Shown piece by piece: positions 1 through 8,642 of a stretch of DNA of 28,054 nucleotides. How positions within the stretch are numbered: position 1 is the stretch's first letter; each line of letters opens with the position of its first letter. A program made the position numbers and the translations under genes. The stretch is from an uncultured Collinsella sp. (GTDB taxonomy: Bacteria > Actinomycetota > Coriobacteriia > Coriobacteriales > Coriobacteriaceae): contig UROC01000016.1 in NCBI GenBank assembly GCA_900549345.1, positions 1-28,054 of the forward strand. Reading direction: 5' to 3'. The notes beneath the pieces are model-generated. The model was not told the origin of the DNA, did no database searches, and saw only the letters and a list, made by a program, of their open reading frames with translations.

Positions 1-36
1 TCAGGACTCAGCGCAACGCGTTGCGCTGAGTCCTGA
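1..36. repeat. 36-bp perfect palindrome at window edge
   Basis: Positions 1-18 are the exact reverse complement of 19-36, with no loop bases, centred on ACGCGT. No T-tract follows on the plus strand. It may continue beyond the left edge. It could be a terminator-like hairpin of an upstream gene or a protein-binding palindrome; the sequence does not decide. Positions 37-120 hold no gene that I can support. Confidence 0.8.
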
Positions 37-120
37 GTCTGTTGCAATGAAAATGAGAATCAAGGCTCCTGTGTGGTGGTTTTCCAGTTTGCCAACGATA
101 TACGCGCCGGCAAAAAAGTC

Positions 121-129
121 TGCTATACT
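121..129 (+). promoter_or_regulatory. Extended -10 promoter element of tRNA-Glu
   Basis: TGC followed by TATACT (124-129) matches an extended -10 element and lies 11 nt before the mature tRNA 5' end. No good -35 hexamer is visible at the usual distance, which is acceptable for an extended -10 promoter. Confidence 0.6.
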
Positions 130-139
130 CTTCCCCGCT

Positions 140-216
140 GTCCCCATCGTCTAGCGGCCAAGGACGCCACCCTTTCAAGGTGGATATCGCGGGTTCGAAT
201 CCCGCTGGGGGCACCA
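140..216 (+). tRNA. tRNA-Glu (anticodon UUC)
   Basis: A full cloverleaf can be folded. The acceptor stem is GTCCCCA/TGGGGGC, the anticodon arm is CCACC-CTTTCAA-GGTGG with TTC in the loop, and the T-arm CGGG-TTCGAAT-CCCG lies at 190-204. Discriminator A213 is followed by an encoded CCA (214-216). The anticodon reads GAA/GAG glutamate codons. It stands alone, with its own -10 element and its own terminator. Confidence 0.97.
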
Positions 217-229
217 CAGAATCTGAGAA

Positions 230-259
230 GCCCGTTACCAATCCGGTAGCGGGCTTTTT
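230..259 (+). terminator. Rho-independent terminator of tRNA-Glu
   Basis: The arms GCCCGTTACC (230-239) and GGTAGCGGGC (245-254) form a 10-bp stem with one G-U pair and a 5-nt loop, followed by TTTTT (255-259). CGGTAGC within the 3' part can also pair with GCTACCG just downstream, giving an alternative fold. Confidence 0.9.
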
Positions 260-271
260 GCTACCGATATG

Positions 272-286
272 CCGGGATTCGAACCC
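272..286 (-). repeat. Inverted copy of the tRNA-Glu T-arm
   Basis: CGGGATTCGAACCCG is the exact reverse complement of the tRNA-Glu T-arm at 190-204. It begins 55 nt after the CCA end, beyond the terminator. The minus strand shows only a T-arm here and no D-arm, anticodon arm or acceptor, so it is not a tRNA gene. A longer imperfect palindrome (GCCGGGAT 271-278 with ATCCCGGC 299-306) surrounds it. Compare the similar copy beyond tmRNA at 19092-19108. Confidence 0.7.
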
Positions 287-411
287 GACAGGGTGCGGAT
301 CCCGGCAAATCGGCGGCAAAACGGACTCCAAAGCGTCCTTCGCAAACAAATAGCCGGGCCCCGCGCGATGCGGACCCCGGCTCAATACCGTGACGATATG
401 TCAGTTACGCT

Positions 412-2499
412 CTACACGTAGAACAGGATGTCGTCGTAGGTCGGAACCGGCCAGTAGTCGGCGGCCACGATCTCCTCCATGGCGTCCACGGCAGCACGCA
501 GCGTATCCATAGCGGGAACGACCTCGTGCGCGTACACGTTGGCCTGCTCCTGGCCATCGAGAGCCTCGGCCTTCTGATGCACGGCGTCGAGCGCCTTGAT
601 GGAGTCGTTGATGGCGGTGATACCGTTGCAGAGCTTGTTGAGCGTGTTCTGCTCGCACTGCATGGCAGCCTCAGCACCGGCGGCACGAATAGTCTCAAGG
701 CCCTTAGCGACCTTGGTGGCGTAGGCGGTAATGACCGGGCGATAGGTACGACGCGCCTCGCGAACCATCGTGGTAGCCTCGATGTTCATGAGCTTGTTGT
801 ACTTCTCGAGCTTGCAGTCATAGCGGCACTGAGCCTCGGCCTTGGTCAGGACGCCCGTCTCCTCAAAGAGCGCGATAGCCTTATCGGAAACAAAGGCGGG
901 AAGAGCGTCGGCCGTGGTCTTGTTGTTGGCAAGGCCGCGCTTCTCGGCCTCGACGGGCCACTCATCGGAGTAACCGTCGCCGGAGAACAGGATGCGTTGG
1001 TGATCGGTCAACACCTTCTTGCAGTACTCGAGCGCGGCGTCCTGGAACTTATCCTCGGGCGTACCCTCGAGCGCGTCGGCGAAGGACTTGAGCGACTTAG
1101 CCACGGCGGCATCGAGCACCAGGTTGGAGTCGGAGACGTTCTGCTCAGAGCCGCAGGCACGGAACTCGAACTTGTTGCCAGTGAAGGCGAACGGGGAGGT
1201 GCGGTTGCGGTCGGTGTTGTCTTGCATCAGCTTGGGAAGGGTATCGGCGCCCAGGTCGAGCACGCCGCGCGTGGCATGGACGGAAGCCTTGCCATCGATG
1301 ATCTTCTCGACGACCTCGGTGAGCTGGTCGCCCAGGAAGATGGACATAATCGCCGGAGGAGCCTCGTTGGCGCCCAGACGATGATCGTTGCCGGCCGAGG
1401 CAACGGAGGCACGCAGGAGCTCCTGATAGTTATCGACGGCCTCGATCACCGCGGTGAGGAAGACGATGAACTGCAGGTTGTCGAGCGGGGTGTCGCCCGG
1501 GTCGAGCAGGTTCTCGGACTCGGTGCCAAGCGACCAGTTGTTGTGCTTGCCCGAACCGTTGATGCCCTCGAAGGGCTTCTCGTGCAGCAGGCAGACCAAG
1601 TCGTGGCGGGAGGCGATGAGCTTCATCTTCTCCATCATGACCAGATTCTGGTCGATGGCCTCGTTGACCTCGCCGTAGACAGGGGCGAGCTCATGCTGGC
1701 AGGGAGCGACCTCGTTGTGCTTGGTCTTGGCAGGAATGCCAAGCGCCCACAGTTCATCGTCCAGGTCCTTCATATAGGCCGAGACGGTGGGGCGGATAGC
1801 GCCAAAGTAGTGCTCCTCGAGCTCCTGGCCCTTGCAGGGGGCAGCGCCAAAGAGGGTGCGACCGGTGATGACCAGGTCCCTGCGCTTGCGGTAAGCGTCC
1901 TTCTTGATCAGGAAGTACTCCTGCTCATCGCCCACGGAAGGAACGACCTTCTTGGGGGTCTTGCCAAACAGCGCCAAAACGCGCTTGGACTCACGCGAGA
2001 GCGCAGTCATGGAACGCAGCAGCGGGGTCTTCTTGTCCAGGGCCTCGCCCGTGTAGGAGCAGAAAGCTGTGGGGATGCACAGGACATCGTCCTTGATAAA
2101 GGCGGGGCTGGTGGGATCCCAAGCGGTGTAGCCACGGGCCTCGAAGGTGGCGCGCAGGCCGCCGTTGGGGAAGCTGGAAGCATCGGGCTCGCCCTGGATG
2201 AGGTTCTTGCCCGTAAACTTGGTAATGGCGGTGCCGTCGTGGTTGGGCTCGAGGAAGCTGTCGTGCTTCTCGGAAGTAATGCCCGAAAGCGGCTGGAACC
2301 AGTGCGCGTAGTGTGTCGCGCCCTTGGAGATGGCCCAGACTTTCATGGCGTGGGCAACGGCGTTGGCCACATCCAGGTCGAGCGGCTCACCGTCCTCGAG
2401 GGTTGCAGCAAGGCGCTTCCAAATGTCCTTGGGGAGGTAGTCCTTCATGACTTCCTCAGAGAACACCATGGTCCCGAAGCGGTCAGTAAGATCGGCCAT
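412..2499 (-). CDS. glnA: Glutamine synthetase type III
   Basis: ATP-dependent ligation of ammonia to glutamate in the cytoplasm, the main entry of ammonium into glutamine. The 695-residue product is much longer than GSI/GSII (about 450 or 350) and matches the roughly 700-residue GSIII (GlnN) class, which forms a dodecamer. Catalytic-core motifs are DEQEYFLI (residues 191-198, metal-binding Glu), NEVAPCQHELAP (262-273) and NGSGKHNNWSLGT (314-326, glutamate/ATP site). I start at the ATG with complement at 2497-2499 because AAGGGAG lies 7 nt upstream; an in-frame upstream start at 2562 adds 21 unlike residues and lacks a clear ribosome-binding site. The gene is monocistronic, and its upstream region carries two inverted repeats that could be regulatory. 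No PII or ammonium transporter gene is adjacent. The identification is firm. Confidence 0.96.
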   Translation of the reverse strand: MADLTDRFGTMVFSEEVMKDYLPKDIWKRLAATLEDGEPLDLDVANAVAHAMKVWAISKGATHYAHWFQPLSGITSEKHDSFLEPNHDGTAITKFTGKNLIQGEPDASSFPNGGLRATFEARGYTAWDPTSPAFIKDDVLCIPTAFCSYTGEALDKKTPLLRSMTALSRESKRVLALFGKTPKKVVPSVGDEQEYFLIKKDAYRKRRDLVITGRTLFGAAPCKGQELEEHYFGAIRPTVSAYMKDLDDELWALGIPAKTKHNEVAPCQHELAPVYGEVNEAIDQNLVMMEKMKLIASRHDLVCLLHEKPFEGINGSGKHNNWSLGTESENLLDPGDTPLDNLQFIVFLTAVIEAVDNYQELLRASVASAGNDHRLGANEAPPAIMSIFLGDQLTEVVEKIIDGKASVHATRGVLDLGADTLPKLMQDNTDRNRTSPFAFTGNKFEFRACGSEQNVSDSNLVLDAAVAKSLKSFADALEGTPEDKFQDAALEYCKKVLTDHQRILFSGDGYSDEWPVEAEKRGLANNKTTADALPAFVSDKAIALFEETGVLTKAEAQCRYDCKLEKYNKLMNIEATTMVREARRTYRPVITAYATKVAKGLETIRAAGAEAAMQCEQNTLNKLCNGITAINDSIKALDAVHQKAEALDGQEQANVYAHEVVPAMDTLRAAVDAMEEIVAADYWPVPTYDDILFYV

Positions 2500-2554
2500 A
2501 CGGAACTCCCTTCGTATCGGTACCGCGTGAGATGCGGCGTTGATTACTAACGAA

Positions 2555-2616
2555 CGAGTCATAGCTTAGACTCGCCGTGTTTCCGCGACATTACCGTTAT
2601 GTTGCTGTCGCGAAAC
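2555..2616 (-). promoter_or_regulatory. Two inverted repeats upstream of glnA
   Basis: CGAGTC (2555-2560) and GACTCG (2569-2574) are spaced by 8 nt. GTTTCCGCGACA (2579-2590) pairs with TGTCGCGAAAC (2606-2616) with one bulged base. They lie 56-117 nt upstream of the chosen glnA start and could be an operator or a leader hairpin. They do not match the GlnR/TnrA box. I could not assign a clear glnA promoter, and 2617-2860 shows nothing else I can name. Confidence 0.4.
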
Positions 2617-2922
2617 CAATCAATGAGGTTACCGCATCACAGCGGCGCTGCTGCCCTTAATGGCCAATCAACTGTATAAATTGCAGACCTCTTCCCATGA
2701 TTTAAGGGTAGTCAATTTGGGATGGGGCTCTATTAACTGGTATTTCGCATCAGATACCATTCAATATAGCCCTTTCCTACATTGACCACTCTGCTATAGG
2801 CAATGCCGATAGCAAGGCATCTTTGATTGGTATCCCTAAATCGCGAGTAAAACTCCACCGTGGCACAGCGGTGCTGTAGAATCCTTACAACACATCGCAC
2901 TAAATATCTAAAGGAGCACGAT

Positions 2923-3795
2923 ATGCGCGTCGACGAGGTTTTTAAGCAGGCAGCATCCCAGAGCGCCACGCCCGTTTCGTTTGAGATGTTCCCGCCCAAG
3001 GGTGAGCTTACCCTCGATACGGCTCGCGAGGTGGCAGGCAACCTGTGCAAGCTTTCACCGAGCTTTGTCTCGGTCACTTGTTCCGCTGGCGGCTCGGGTA
3101 ACGGTGCCACCACCGCCCCCATCGCACATATGATTACGAGCGAATTCGATACGCCCTCGGTAGCGCACCTCACCTGCGTTGGCCGCACACATGCCGATAT
3201 CGCCGCCAAGATTGACGAGTATCGCTCGGCCGGCGTTGAAAACATCCTGGCCCTGCGCGGCGACCTGCCCGCTGGCGCGACCGAGGACGACAAGCCCGCC
3301 TCCGACTACGCCTACGCCCGTGACCTCATCCCCGAGCTCGTCGACGCCGGCTTTTGCGTGGGCGCCGCAGCCTACCCCGAGGGCCACATTGCCTGCGAGG
3401 ATCTCAACCTCTCGGTCGAGCACCTCAAGCAAAAGCAAGACGCCGGCGCGAGCTTCTTTGTGACGCAGCTCTTCTTTGATAACGAGTGCTTCTATCGCTT
3501 CCGCGAGCTCGCCGACAGGGCCGGCATCACCGTGCCTATTACCGCGGGCATCATGCCGTTTATGGGCAAGTCGCAGATCAGCCGCATGGTCTTTATGTGC
3601 GGCGCGTCGCTGCCCTCCCCCGTCATCAAGATCCTCGCCAAATACGAGAACGACCCCGAGAGCCTGCAGGCAGCCGGTGTAGATTATGCCGCCCGCCAGC
3701 TTTGCGACCTCAAGGAGCACGGCGCCGACGGTCTGCACCTGTACACTATGAACCGTCCTGCAATCGCCGCGACCATTATGGAGCGTCTGGGGTAA
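2923..3795 (+). CDS. metF: 5,10-methylenetetrahydrofolate reductase
   Basis: Flavoprotein that reduces 5,10-methylene-THF to 5-methyl-THF, the methyl donor for methionine synthase. The 290-residue product is the usual length for bacterial MetF (a TIM barrel). Visible signatures are SFEMFPPKGE near residues 19-28 (the conserved N-terminal Glu is 21), LALRGDLP near residue 110, and QLFFDN and HLYTMNRP towards the C-terminus. The ATG at 2923 follows AAGGAG with good spacing; an ORF extension upstream to 2860 is not supported. The stop overlaps the next start (TAATG), which shows tight coupling to the MetH reactivation protein and then MetH. No SAM or B12 riboswitch was recognised in the leader. 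A small inverted repeat ACAGC-GGT-GCTGT lies just upstream. Confidence 0.95.
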   Translation: MRVDEVFKQAASQSATPVSFEMFPPKGELTLDTAREVAGNLCKLSPSFVSVTCSAGGSGNGATTAPIAHMITSEFDTPSVAHLTCVGRTHADIAAKIDEYRSAGVENILALRGDLPAGATEDDKPASDYAYARDLIPELVDAGFCVGAAAYPEGHIACEDLNLSVEHLKQKQDAGASFFVTQLFFDNECFYRFRELADRAGITVPITAGIMPFMGKSQISRMVFMCGASLPSPVIKILAKYENDPESLQAAGVDYAARQLCDLKEHGADGLHLYTMNRPAIAATIMERLG

Positions 3796-4583
3796 TGGAA
3801 AAACCGCACATCGATACAACCGTTGTTGAAGTGCCGGCCGACCTTGCGTCGCCGGCGCTTTACCGTATCGACGCTGCCCACCATCCTCGTGTCGACCGTG
3901 CCGAGATGCTGCGGTATCTGGGCTACGGCGGCCAGCAGATTGAGCCCGAGCTAGCGCAGCGTATTGAGCTTGTCGTTGAGCGTCTGGAGCTGGATATCGA
4001 GCCCCGCGGCGTGCGACGCGTGTTTGCCGTCGATGCCACGGGCGTCGACGAGCAGGGCGAGCCCTGCATCCGCTTGGTTGGCACCAATGTTGAGCTGCGG
4101 GGTCGTGATATCTATCGCCACCTTAAGGACGCCCGCCTGGCGGCGCTCATGGCCTGCACCCTCGGCATGGACGCCGAGCGTCGTCTGCGTACCACGGGAG
4201 CCCAGCAGCCTCTGGAAGGCGCCGTGCTCGACGCCGCATGCTCTGCCTACGTGGAGGCCGCCGTCGAGCAGATGGACCAGCAAGTCAAGGCTGCGGCCGC
4301 TGCACACGGACTCGCCGGTAACTGGCGCTTTAGTCCCGGCTATGGCGACTGCCCGCTCTCGGCCCAGCGCTCAATCGTGGATGCACTCAACGCCACGCGC
4401 CTCATTGGACTTACCGTCACCCCCACCAGCCTGCTCATGCCCACCAAGAGCGTGACCGCGGTGATCGGTCTGTTTGACGGCGAGGTCCACGACGCCCAGA
4501 GCCGCCCCACCTGCAATATCTGCCGCATGCGCGAGCACTGCCGCTTCCGCGCCGCCCACACCACCTGCTATTCCAGCCATTAG
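3795..4583 (+). CDS. Stand-alone MetH reactivation-domain protein
   Basis: Resembles the C-terminal AdoMet-binding activation domain of cobalamin-dependent methionine synthase, here encoded separately (262 residues). In the family this domain binds S-adenosylmethionine and helps re-methylate oxidised cob(II)alamin in MetH. The diagnostic segment is RFSPGYGDCP (178-187), followed by a stretch ending in MPTKSVTAVIGL (215-226), like the R-P-x-GYP and P-x-S-V blocks of the MetH domain. The C-terminus is Cys-rich (Cys240, 243, 249, 258; C-x2-C-x5-C), which may bind an iron-sulfur cluster or zinc (inference). Its ATG overlaps the metF stop by 1 nt, and metH follows 9 nt later. Since the neighbouring MetH lacks this domain, the two very likely act together. 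An N-terminal region of about 100 residues has no clear domain. Confidence 0.85.
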   Translation: MEKPHIDTTVVEVPADLASPALYRIDAAHHPRVDRAEMLRYLGYGGQQIEPELAQRIELVVERLELDIEPRGVRRVFAVDATGVDEQGEPCIRLVGTNVELRGRDIYRHLKDARLAALMACTLGMDAERRLRTTGAQQPLEGAVLDAACSAYVEAAVEQMDQQVKAAAAAHGLAGNWRFSPGYGDCPLSAQRSIVDALNATRLIGLTVTPTSLLMPTKSVTAVIGLFDGEVHDAQSRPTCNICRMREHCRFRAAHTTCYSSH

Positions 4584-4592
4584 GAGCCCCCG

Positions 4593-7151
4593 ATGTTTAC
4601 TCCGCTTATCACTCATGATCTGGACGGTGCCGCGCTGGCGGCACCCGTTGATGCTGCCCGCCGCAGCGGCGATGCATACAAGACGCGCACGATCGACGAC
4701 CTTCGCATTAAGGATGACCGCCTGCGCGCCGCCATCGAGGGCACGGGACACCTGCTGTTCGACGGCGGCATGGGCACCATGCTGCAGGCGGCCGGCATGA
4801 AGGCCGGCGCCCTGCCCGAACTGCTCAACTTTGAGGAGCCCCAGGTCATCACCGATATTCAGCGTCAGTACGTCGAGGCTGGCTGTGACGTGATCACCGC
4901 CAACACCTTTGGCGCCAACGCCCACAAGCTCGACGGCGCCGCCACCGTGGCAGACGTCTTTGCCGCGGCAGTCACCTGCGCCCGCGCGGCCGGCGCCCAC
5001 TACGTCGCCGGCGATATCGGCCCCATCGGCGCGCTGCTTCGCCCCTTGGGTACCCTCAGCTTCGACGAGGCCTATGACCTCTTTGCCGAGGAAGTGCGCG
5101 CCGGCGTCGCCGCGGGTGTGGACCTCTTTATTATAGAGACCATGACCGACCTGGCCGAGATCAAGGCGGCCGTCCTCGCCTGCCGCGAGAACTCCGACCT
5201 GCCCGTCTTTGCCACCATGACCTTTGAGGAAGACGGTCGCACCTTCCTGGGCACGAGTCCCGAGGTTGCCGCCATCACGCTCGATGCCATCGGCGCCGAT
5301 GTCCTGGGCATCAACTGCAGCCAGGGCCCGGCCGAGCTCCGGGGACTCGCTGCACGCATGCTCACCGTCACCGACAAGCCCGTTATGGTGCAGGCCAATG
5401 CGGGACTGCCCCGCGTGGACGATGACGGCAATACCGTCTTTGATATCCAGGCACCCGAATACGCCGAGGCCGTCGCCGGCATGATCGAGGACGGCGTGAG
5501 CGTCGTCGGCGGATGCTGCGGTACCACGCCGGCGCACATGGCGGCACTTCGCACCCTCATCGACAACCACACGCCCTGCACGCGTCACCGCAAGCCCAGC
5601 ATGTCGGTCACGAGCGCCCAGACGGTCGTGGACCTCCCCTGCGACGGCCATAAGATTGCCGTCATCGGCGAGCGCATCAACCCCACCGGCAAAAAGCGCC
5701 TGCAGCAGGCCCTGCGCGACGGCGACCTGGACTACGTCGTGAGCCAGGGCATCAGCCAGCAGGAACAGGGCGCCGACATCCTGGACGTCAACGTGGGCCT
5801 GCCCGAGATCGACGAGGTCAAGATCATCCAACAGGCGACCGAACAGCTCCAGGGCTCCACGCTGTTGCCGTTGCAGATTGACTCCACCGACCCCGCAGCC
5901 GTCGAGGCCGCCGTGCGCCGCTACGCTGGCAAGCCCATCATCAACTCGGTCAATGGCAAGCAAAAGATCATGGATGAGATCTTTCCGCTGGTCGCCCACT
6001 ACGGCACCAACGTTGTCGGCCTTACGCTCGACGAAGGCGGCATCCCCGATACCGCCGAGGCCCGCTTTGCCATCGCCGAACGCATCGTGGCCGAGGCCGC
6101 CCGCTACGGCATCGGCCCGGACCGTATCCTCATCGACTGCCTGGTCATGACCGCCTCGACCAATCAACGCCAGGCCGAGCAGATCCTACGCGCCATGTCC
6201 CTGTGCAAGGAGCGTCTGGGCGTCAAATGCGCGCTCGGCGTATCGAACATCAGCTTTGGCCTGCCTGCCCGCCCGCTGCTGGGCTCAGTCTTTTTGGCTG
6301 CCGCTTTTGGCGCGGGCCTGGACGCCCCCATCATGAACCCGGGCTCCAAGCGCTTTATGGATACCGTCTACAGCTATCGCGTCCTGAGCGTTGAGGACGA
6401 GGGCTCGACCGGATACATCGAGCGCTACGCCGGCTGGACCGATCCGTACAAGATTGCCGCAAACCCGGCAGCAGCTCAGGCCGCATCGACCGACACCGTG
6501 CCCGCTGCTGGCACCGCCGGCACCGACGGCAACGACGACCCGATTCGTCGCATGGTCGTCTCGGGCCGCAAAGGCGAGATCGCTGCCGAGACCGAGCGCC
6601 TGCTGGCAGACCACGACGCCATGGACCTCATCAACAATCACTTTATCCCCGCCCTCGACGAGGTTGGCGTCCTCTTTGACCAGGGTAAGTTCTTCTTGCC
6701 GCAGCTCATGGCCTCGGCCGAGGCCGCGCGCGTGGGCTTCGACACCATCAAGCGCCTGATGCCCGCCGGCGAGATTGCCGACAAGGGCAAAATCTGCGTG
6801 GCGGCCGTCAAGGGCGACATCCACGACATCGGTAAGAACATCGTCAAGATGCTGCTCGATAACTACGGCTATACCGTCTTTGACCTAGGCCGCGACGTCG
6901 ACCCGCAAGAGGTGCTCAAGACTGTACAGGAGCGCGACATCAAGCTCGTTGGCCTCTCGGCGCTTATGACTACCACCGTCGTCGCCATGGAAGAGACCAT
7001 CAAGTTGCTCCATGCCGAGGTTCCGGGCGTCAAGATCATCGTGGGCGGCGCCGTACTCACCCCCGAATACGCCAAGCAGATCGGTGCGGACTACTACGCC
7101 AAGGACGCCGCCGAGAGCGCTCGTATCGCCGAAGAGGTCTTTGGGAAGTAA
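4593..7151 (+). CDS. metH: Cobalamin-dependent methionine synthase lacking the reactivation domain
   Basis: Transfers the methyl group of 5-methyl-THF through cobalamin to homocysteine. The 852-residue product has three modules. The homocysteine-binding module lies near residues 40-320, with zinc-ligand cysteines in GINCSQGP (Cys242) and VGGCCGTT (Cys308, 309). The pterin-binding module runs from about 355 (IGERINPTGKKR). After an Ala/Thr/Gly-rich linker near 615-650 come the B12 cap and Rossmann domain, with DIHDIG placing the cobalt-ligand His at 744. E. coli MetH has about 1,227 residues, and the missing C-terminal part is supplied by the gene just upstream. AGGAG precedes the ATG by 7 nt. 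An N-terminal extension of about 35 residues precedes the first module. Operon order is metF, reactivation protein, metH. Confidence 0.95.
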   Translation: MFTPLITHDLDGAALAAPVDAARRSGDAYKTRTIDDLRIKDDRLRAAIEGTGHLLFDGGMGTMLQAAGMKAGALPELLNFEEPQVITDIQRQYVEAGCDVITANTFGANAHKLDGAATVADVFAAAVTCARAAGAHYVAGDIGPIGALLRPLGTLSFDEAYDLFAEEVRAGVAAGVDLFIIETMTDLAEIKAAVLACRENSDLPVFATMTFEEDGRTFLGTSPEVAAITLDAIGADVLGINCSQGPAELRGLAARMLTVTDKPVMVQANAGLPRVDDDGNTVFDIQAPEYAEAVAGMIEDGVSVVGGCCGTTPAHMAALRTLIDNHTPCTRHRKPSMSVTSAQTVVDLPCDGHKIAVIGERINPTGKKRLQQALRDGDLDYVVSQGISQQEQGADILDVNVGLPEIDEVKIIQQATEQLQGSTLLPLQIDSTDPAAVEAAVRRYAGKPIINSVNGKQKIMDEIFPLVAHYGTNVVGLTLDEGGIPDTAEARFAIAERIVAEAARYGIGPDRILIDCLVMTASTNQRQAEQILRAMSLCKERLGVKCALGVSNISFGLPARPLLGSVFLAAAFGAGLDAPIMNPGSKRFMDTVYSYRVLSVEDEGSTGYIERYAGWTDPYKIAANPAAAQAASTDTVPAAGTAGTDGNDDPIRRMVVSGRKGEIAAETERLLADHDAMDLINNHFIPALDEVGVLFDQGKFFLPQLMASAEAARVGFDTIKRLMPAGEIADKGKICVAAVKGDIHDIGKNIVKMLLDNYGYTVFDLGRDVDPQEVLKTVQERDIKLVGLSALMTTTVVAMEETIKLLHAEVPGVKIIVGGAVLTPEYAKQIGADYYAKDAAESARIAEEVFGK

Positions 7152-7176
7152 CACAACGGAAACAACCGAGCACCAA

Positions 7177-7214
7177 AACGTGCCGCACGCGCCACTTGGC
7201 ACGTGCGGCACGTT
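7177..7214. repeat. 38-nt near-perfect inverted repeat
   Basis: AACGTGCCGCACG (7177-7189) pairs with its exact complement at 7202-7214. The inner part GCCA-CT-TGGC also pairs, giving about 17 bp around a 2-nt centre with one C/A mismatch. No T-tract follows, so it is not a textbook terminator. It sits 25 nt after the metH stop and 45 nt before the next start, and could end the metH transcript, act as an operator, or be a dispersed REP-type repeat. Confidence 0.75.
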
Positions 7215-7259
7215 AGAATAGATAAGACTATGCTCGTTTTGGCAGATAGGAGCGCAAGG

Positions 7260-8624
7260 ATGGCGATCACGCCCGCAGAAATCGCGGAAACCCGCGGCAT
7301 GGTTGAGGAACAGAACCTCGACATCAGGACCATCACCATGGGTGTTTCGCTCATGGGTTGCGGTGACGAGAACCTCGACCGCATGTGCACGAAGATCTAC
7401 GACCACGTGACGCACACGGCTGAGCATCTGGTCGAGACCGCCGAGAACCTCGAGCGCGAGTACGGTATCCCCATCGTCAACAAGCGCGTTTCCGTCACCC
7501 CGGTGGCGCAGATCGCCGCGTGCTGCAAGGATGAGGACCTCACCCCCATCGCGCATGCCCTCGACCGCGCGGCCGAGACGCTCGGCATCGATTACCTGGG
7601 CGGCTTCTCCGCACTCGTCCAGAAGGGCATCGGCGACGCCGACCGCCGCGTCATCCAGTCCATCCCCCAGGCGCTCGCCACCACGAGCCGCGTCTGCTCC
7701 AGCGTCAACGTCGCCAGCCTGCGTGCCGGCATCAACATGGACGCCGTACTCATGGCTGCGCAGACCATCATCGATGCCGCTAAACTCACGGCCGACCAGG
7801 ATTCCGTCGGCGCTTCCAAGTTTGTCTGCTTTGCTAACATGGTCGAGGACTCCCCGTTTATGGCGGGTGCCGTCCACGGCGGTGGCGAGGCCGACGCCGT
7901 CATCAACGTGGGCGTCTCGGGCCCCGGCGTTATGGCCGCAGCCCTGGAGAAGCTGCCCGATTCCGCATCGATGATGGAAGTCGCCGAGAAGATTAAGCAG
8001 ACTGCCTTTAAAATCACCCGTGCCGGCGAGCTCATGAGCCGCGAGGCCGCCCATCGTCTGGGTGTCGAGAAGGGCATTGTCGACCTGTCGCTGGCACCTA
8101 CGCCTGCCATCGGCGACTCCGTTGCGCGCATCCTCGAGATTATCGGCGTGGGCATCTGCGGTGGCCCCGGCACGACCTGCGCGCTCGCCATGCTCAACGA
8201 TGCCGTCAAGAAGGGCGGCGTCATGGCCAGCTCCAGCGTGGGCGGTCTCTCCGGCGCTTTCATCCCCGTGTCCGAGGACGCCGGCATGATCGCCGCCGTC
8301 GAAGCCGGTGCGCTTTCGCTCGAGAAGCTCGAGGCCATGACCTGCGTGTGCTCCGTCGGCCTGGACATGATCGCCATCCCCGGCGACACCCCGGTCGAGA
8401 CCATCGCCGGCATCATCGCCGACGAGATGGCCATCGGCGTCATCAACAACAAGACCACGGCCGTCCGCGTGATTCCCGCCATCGGCAAGGGCGTGGGTGA
8501 CTGCGTCGAGTACGGCGGCCTGTTCGGCCGTGCACCCATCATGCCGGTGAACCCCAACGCCGGCACCGTGCTTGCCCACCGTGGTGGACGCTTCCCGGCA
8601 CCGCTGAACTCGCTGAAGAACTAG
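7260..8624 (+). CDS. UPF0210 (DUF711/PFL-like) family protein
   Basis: The 454-residue product has the length and general sequence of the UPF0210 family (about 450 residues), a conserved cytosolic family with a pyruvate-formate-lyase-like fold but no established reaction. I recognise it from the N-terminal EIxET-x-NLDIRTITMG-like stretch and the glycine-rich segments MAGAVHGGGEAD and GVSGPGV. No signal peptide or membrane span is visible. The ATG at 7260 follows AGGAG/AAGG; an in-frame upstream start at 7203 would lie inside the 38-nt hairpin and is unlikely. In many genomes a small ACT-domain protein (UPF0237) precedes this gene, but none is seen here. Codon usage is strongly C-ending, like the met operon. 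Function remains unknown. Confidence 0.85.
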   Translation: MAITPAEIAETRGMVEEQNLDIRTITMGVSLMGCGDENLDRMCTKIYDHVTHTAEHLVETAENLEREYGIPIVNKRVSVTPVAQIAACCKDEDLTPIAHALDRAAETLGIDYLGGFSALVQKGIGDADRRVIQSIPQALATTSRVCSSVNVASLRAGINMDAVLMAAQTIIDAAKLTADQDSVGASKFVCFANMVEDSPFMAGAVHGGGEADAVINVGVSGPGVMAAALEKLPDSASMMEVAEKIKQTAFKITRAGELMSREAAHRLGVEKGIVDLSLAPTPAIGDSVARILEIIGVGICGGPGTTCALAMLNDAVKKGGVMASSSVGGLSGAFIPVSEDAGMIAAVEAGALSLEKLEAMTCVCSVGLDMIAIPGDTPVETIAGIIADEMAIGVINNKTTAVRVIPAIGKGVGDCVEYGGLFGRAPIMPVNPNAGTVLAHRGGRFPAPLNSLKN

Positions 8625-8642
8625 CCTAGGGATACGAGGCGA

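Noticed and set aside
47..65. Fur-box-like stretch AATGAAAATGAGAATCAAG
   Set aside because: Only loosely similar to GATAAT repeats, with no gene placed to be controlled within the window; too weak to call.
526..2550. Long open frame (674 codons) on the plus strand over glnA
   Set aside because: It is the antisense shadow of a well-supported glutamine synthetase; high GC and codon bias keep the opposite frame open. The protein is low-complexity Gly/Leu/Val-rich with no motif.
2617..2922. SAM or cobalamin riboswitch before metF
   Set aside because: Neither the B12-box nor the conserved SAM-riboswitch cores could be recognised in this leader.
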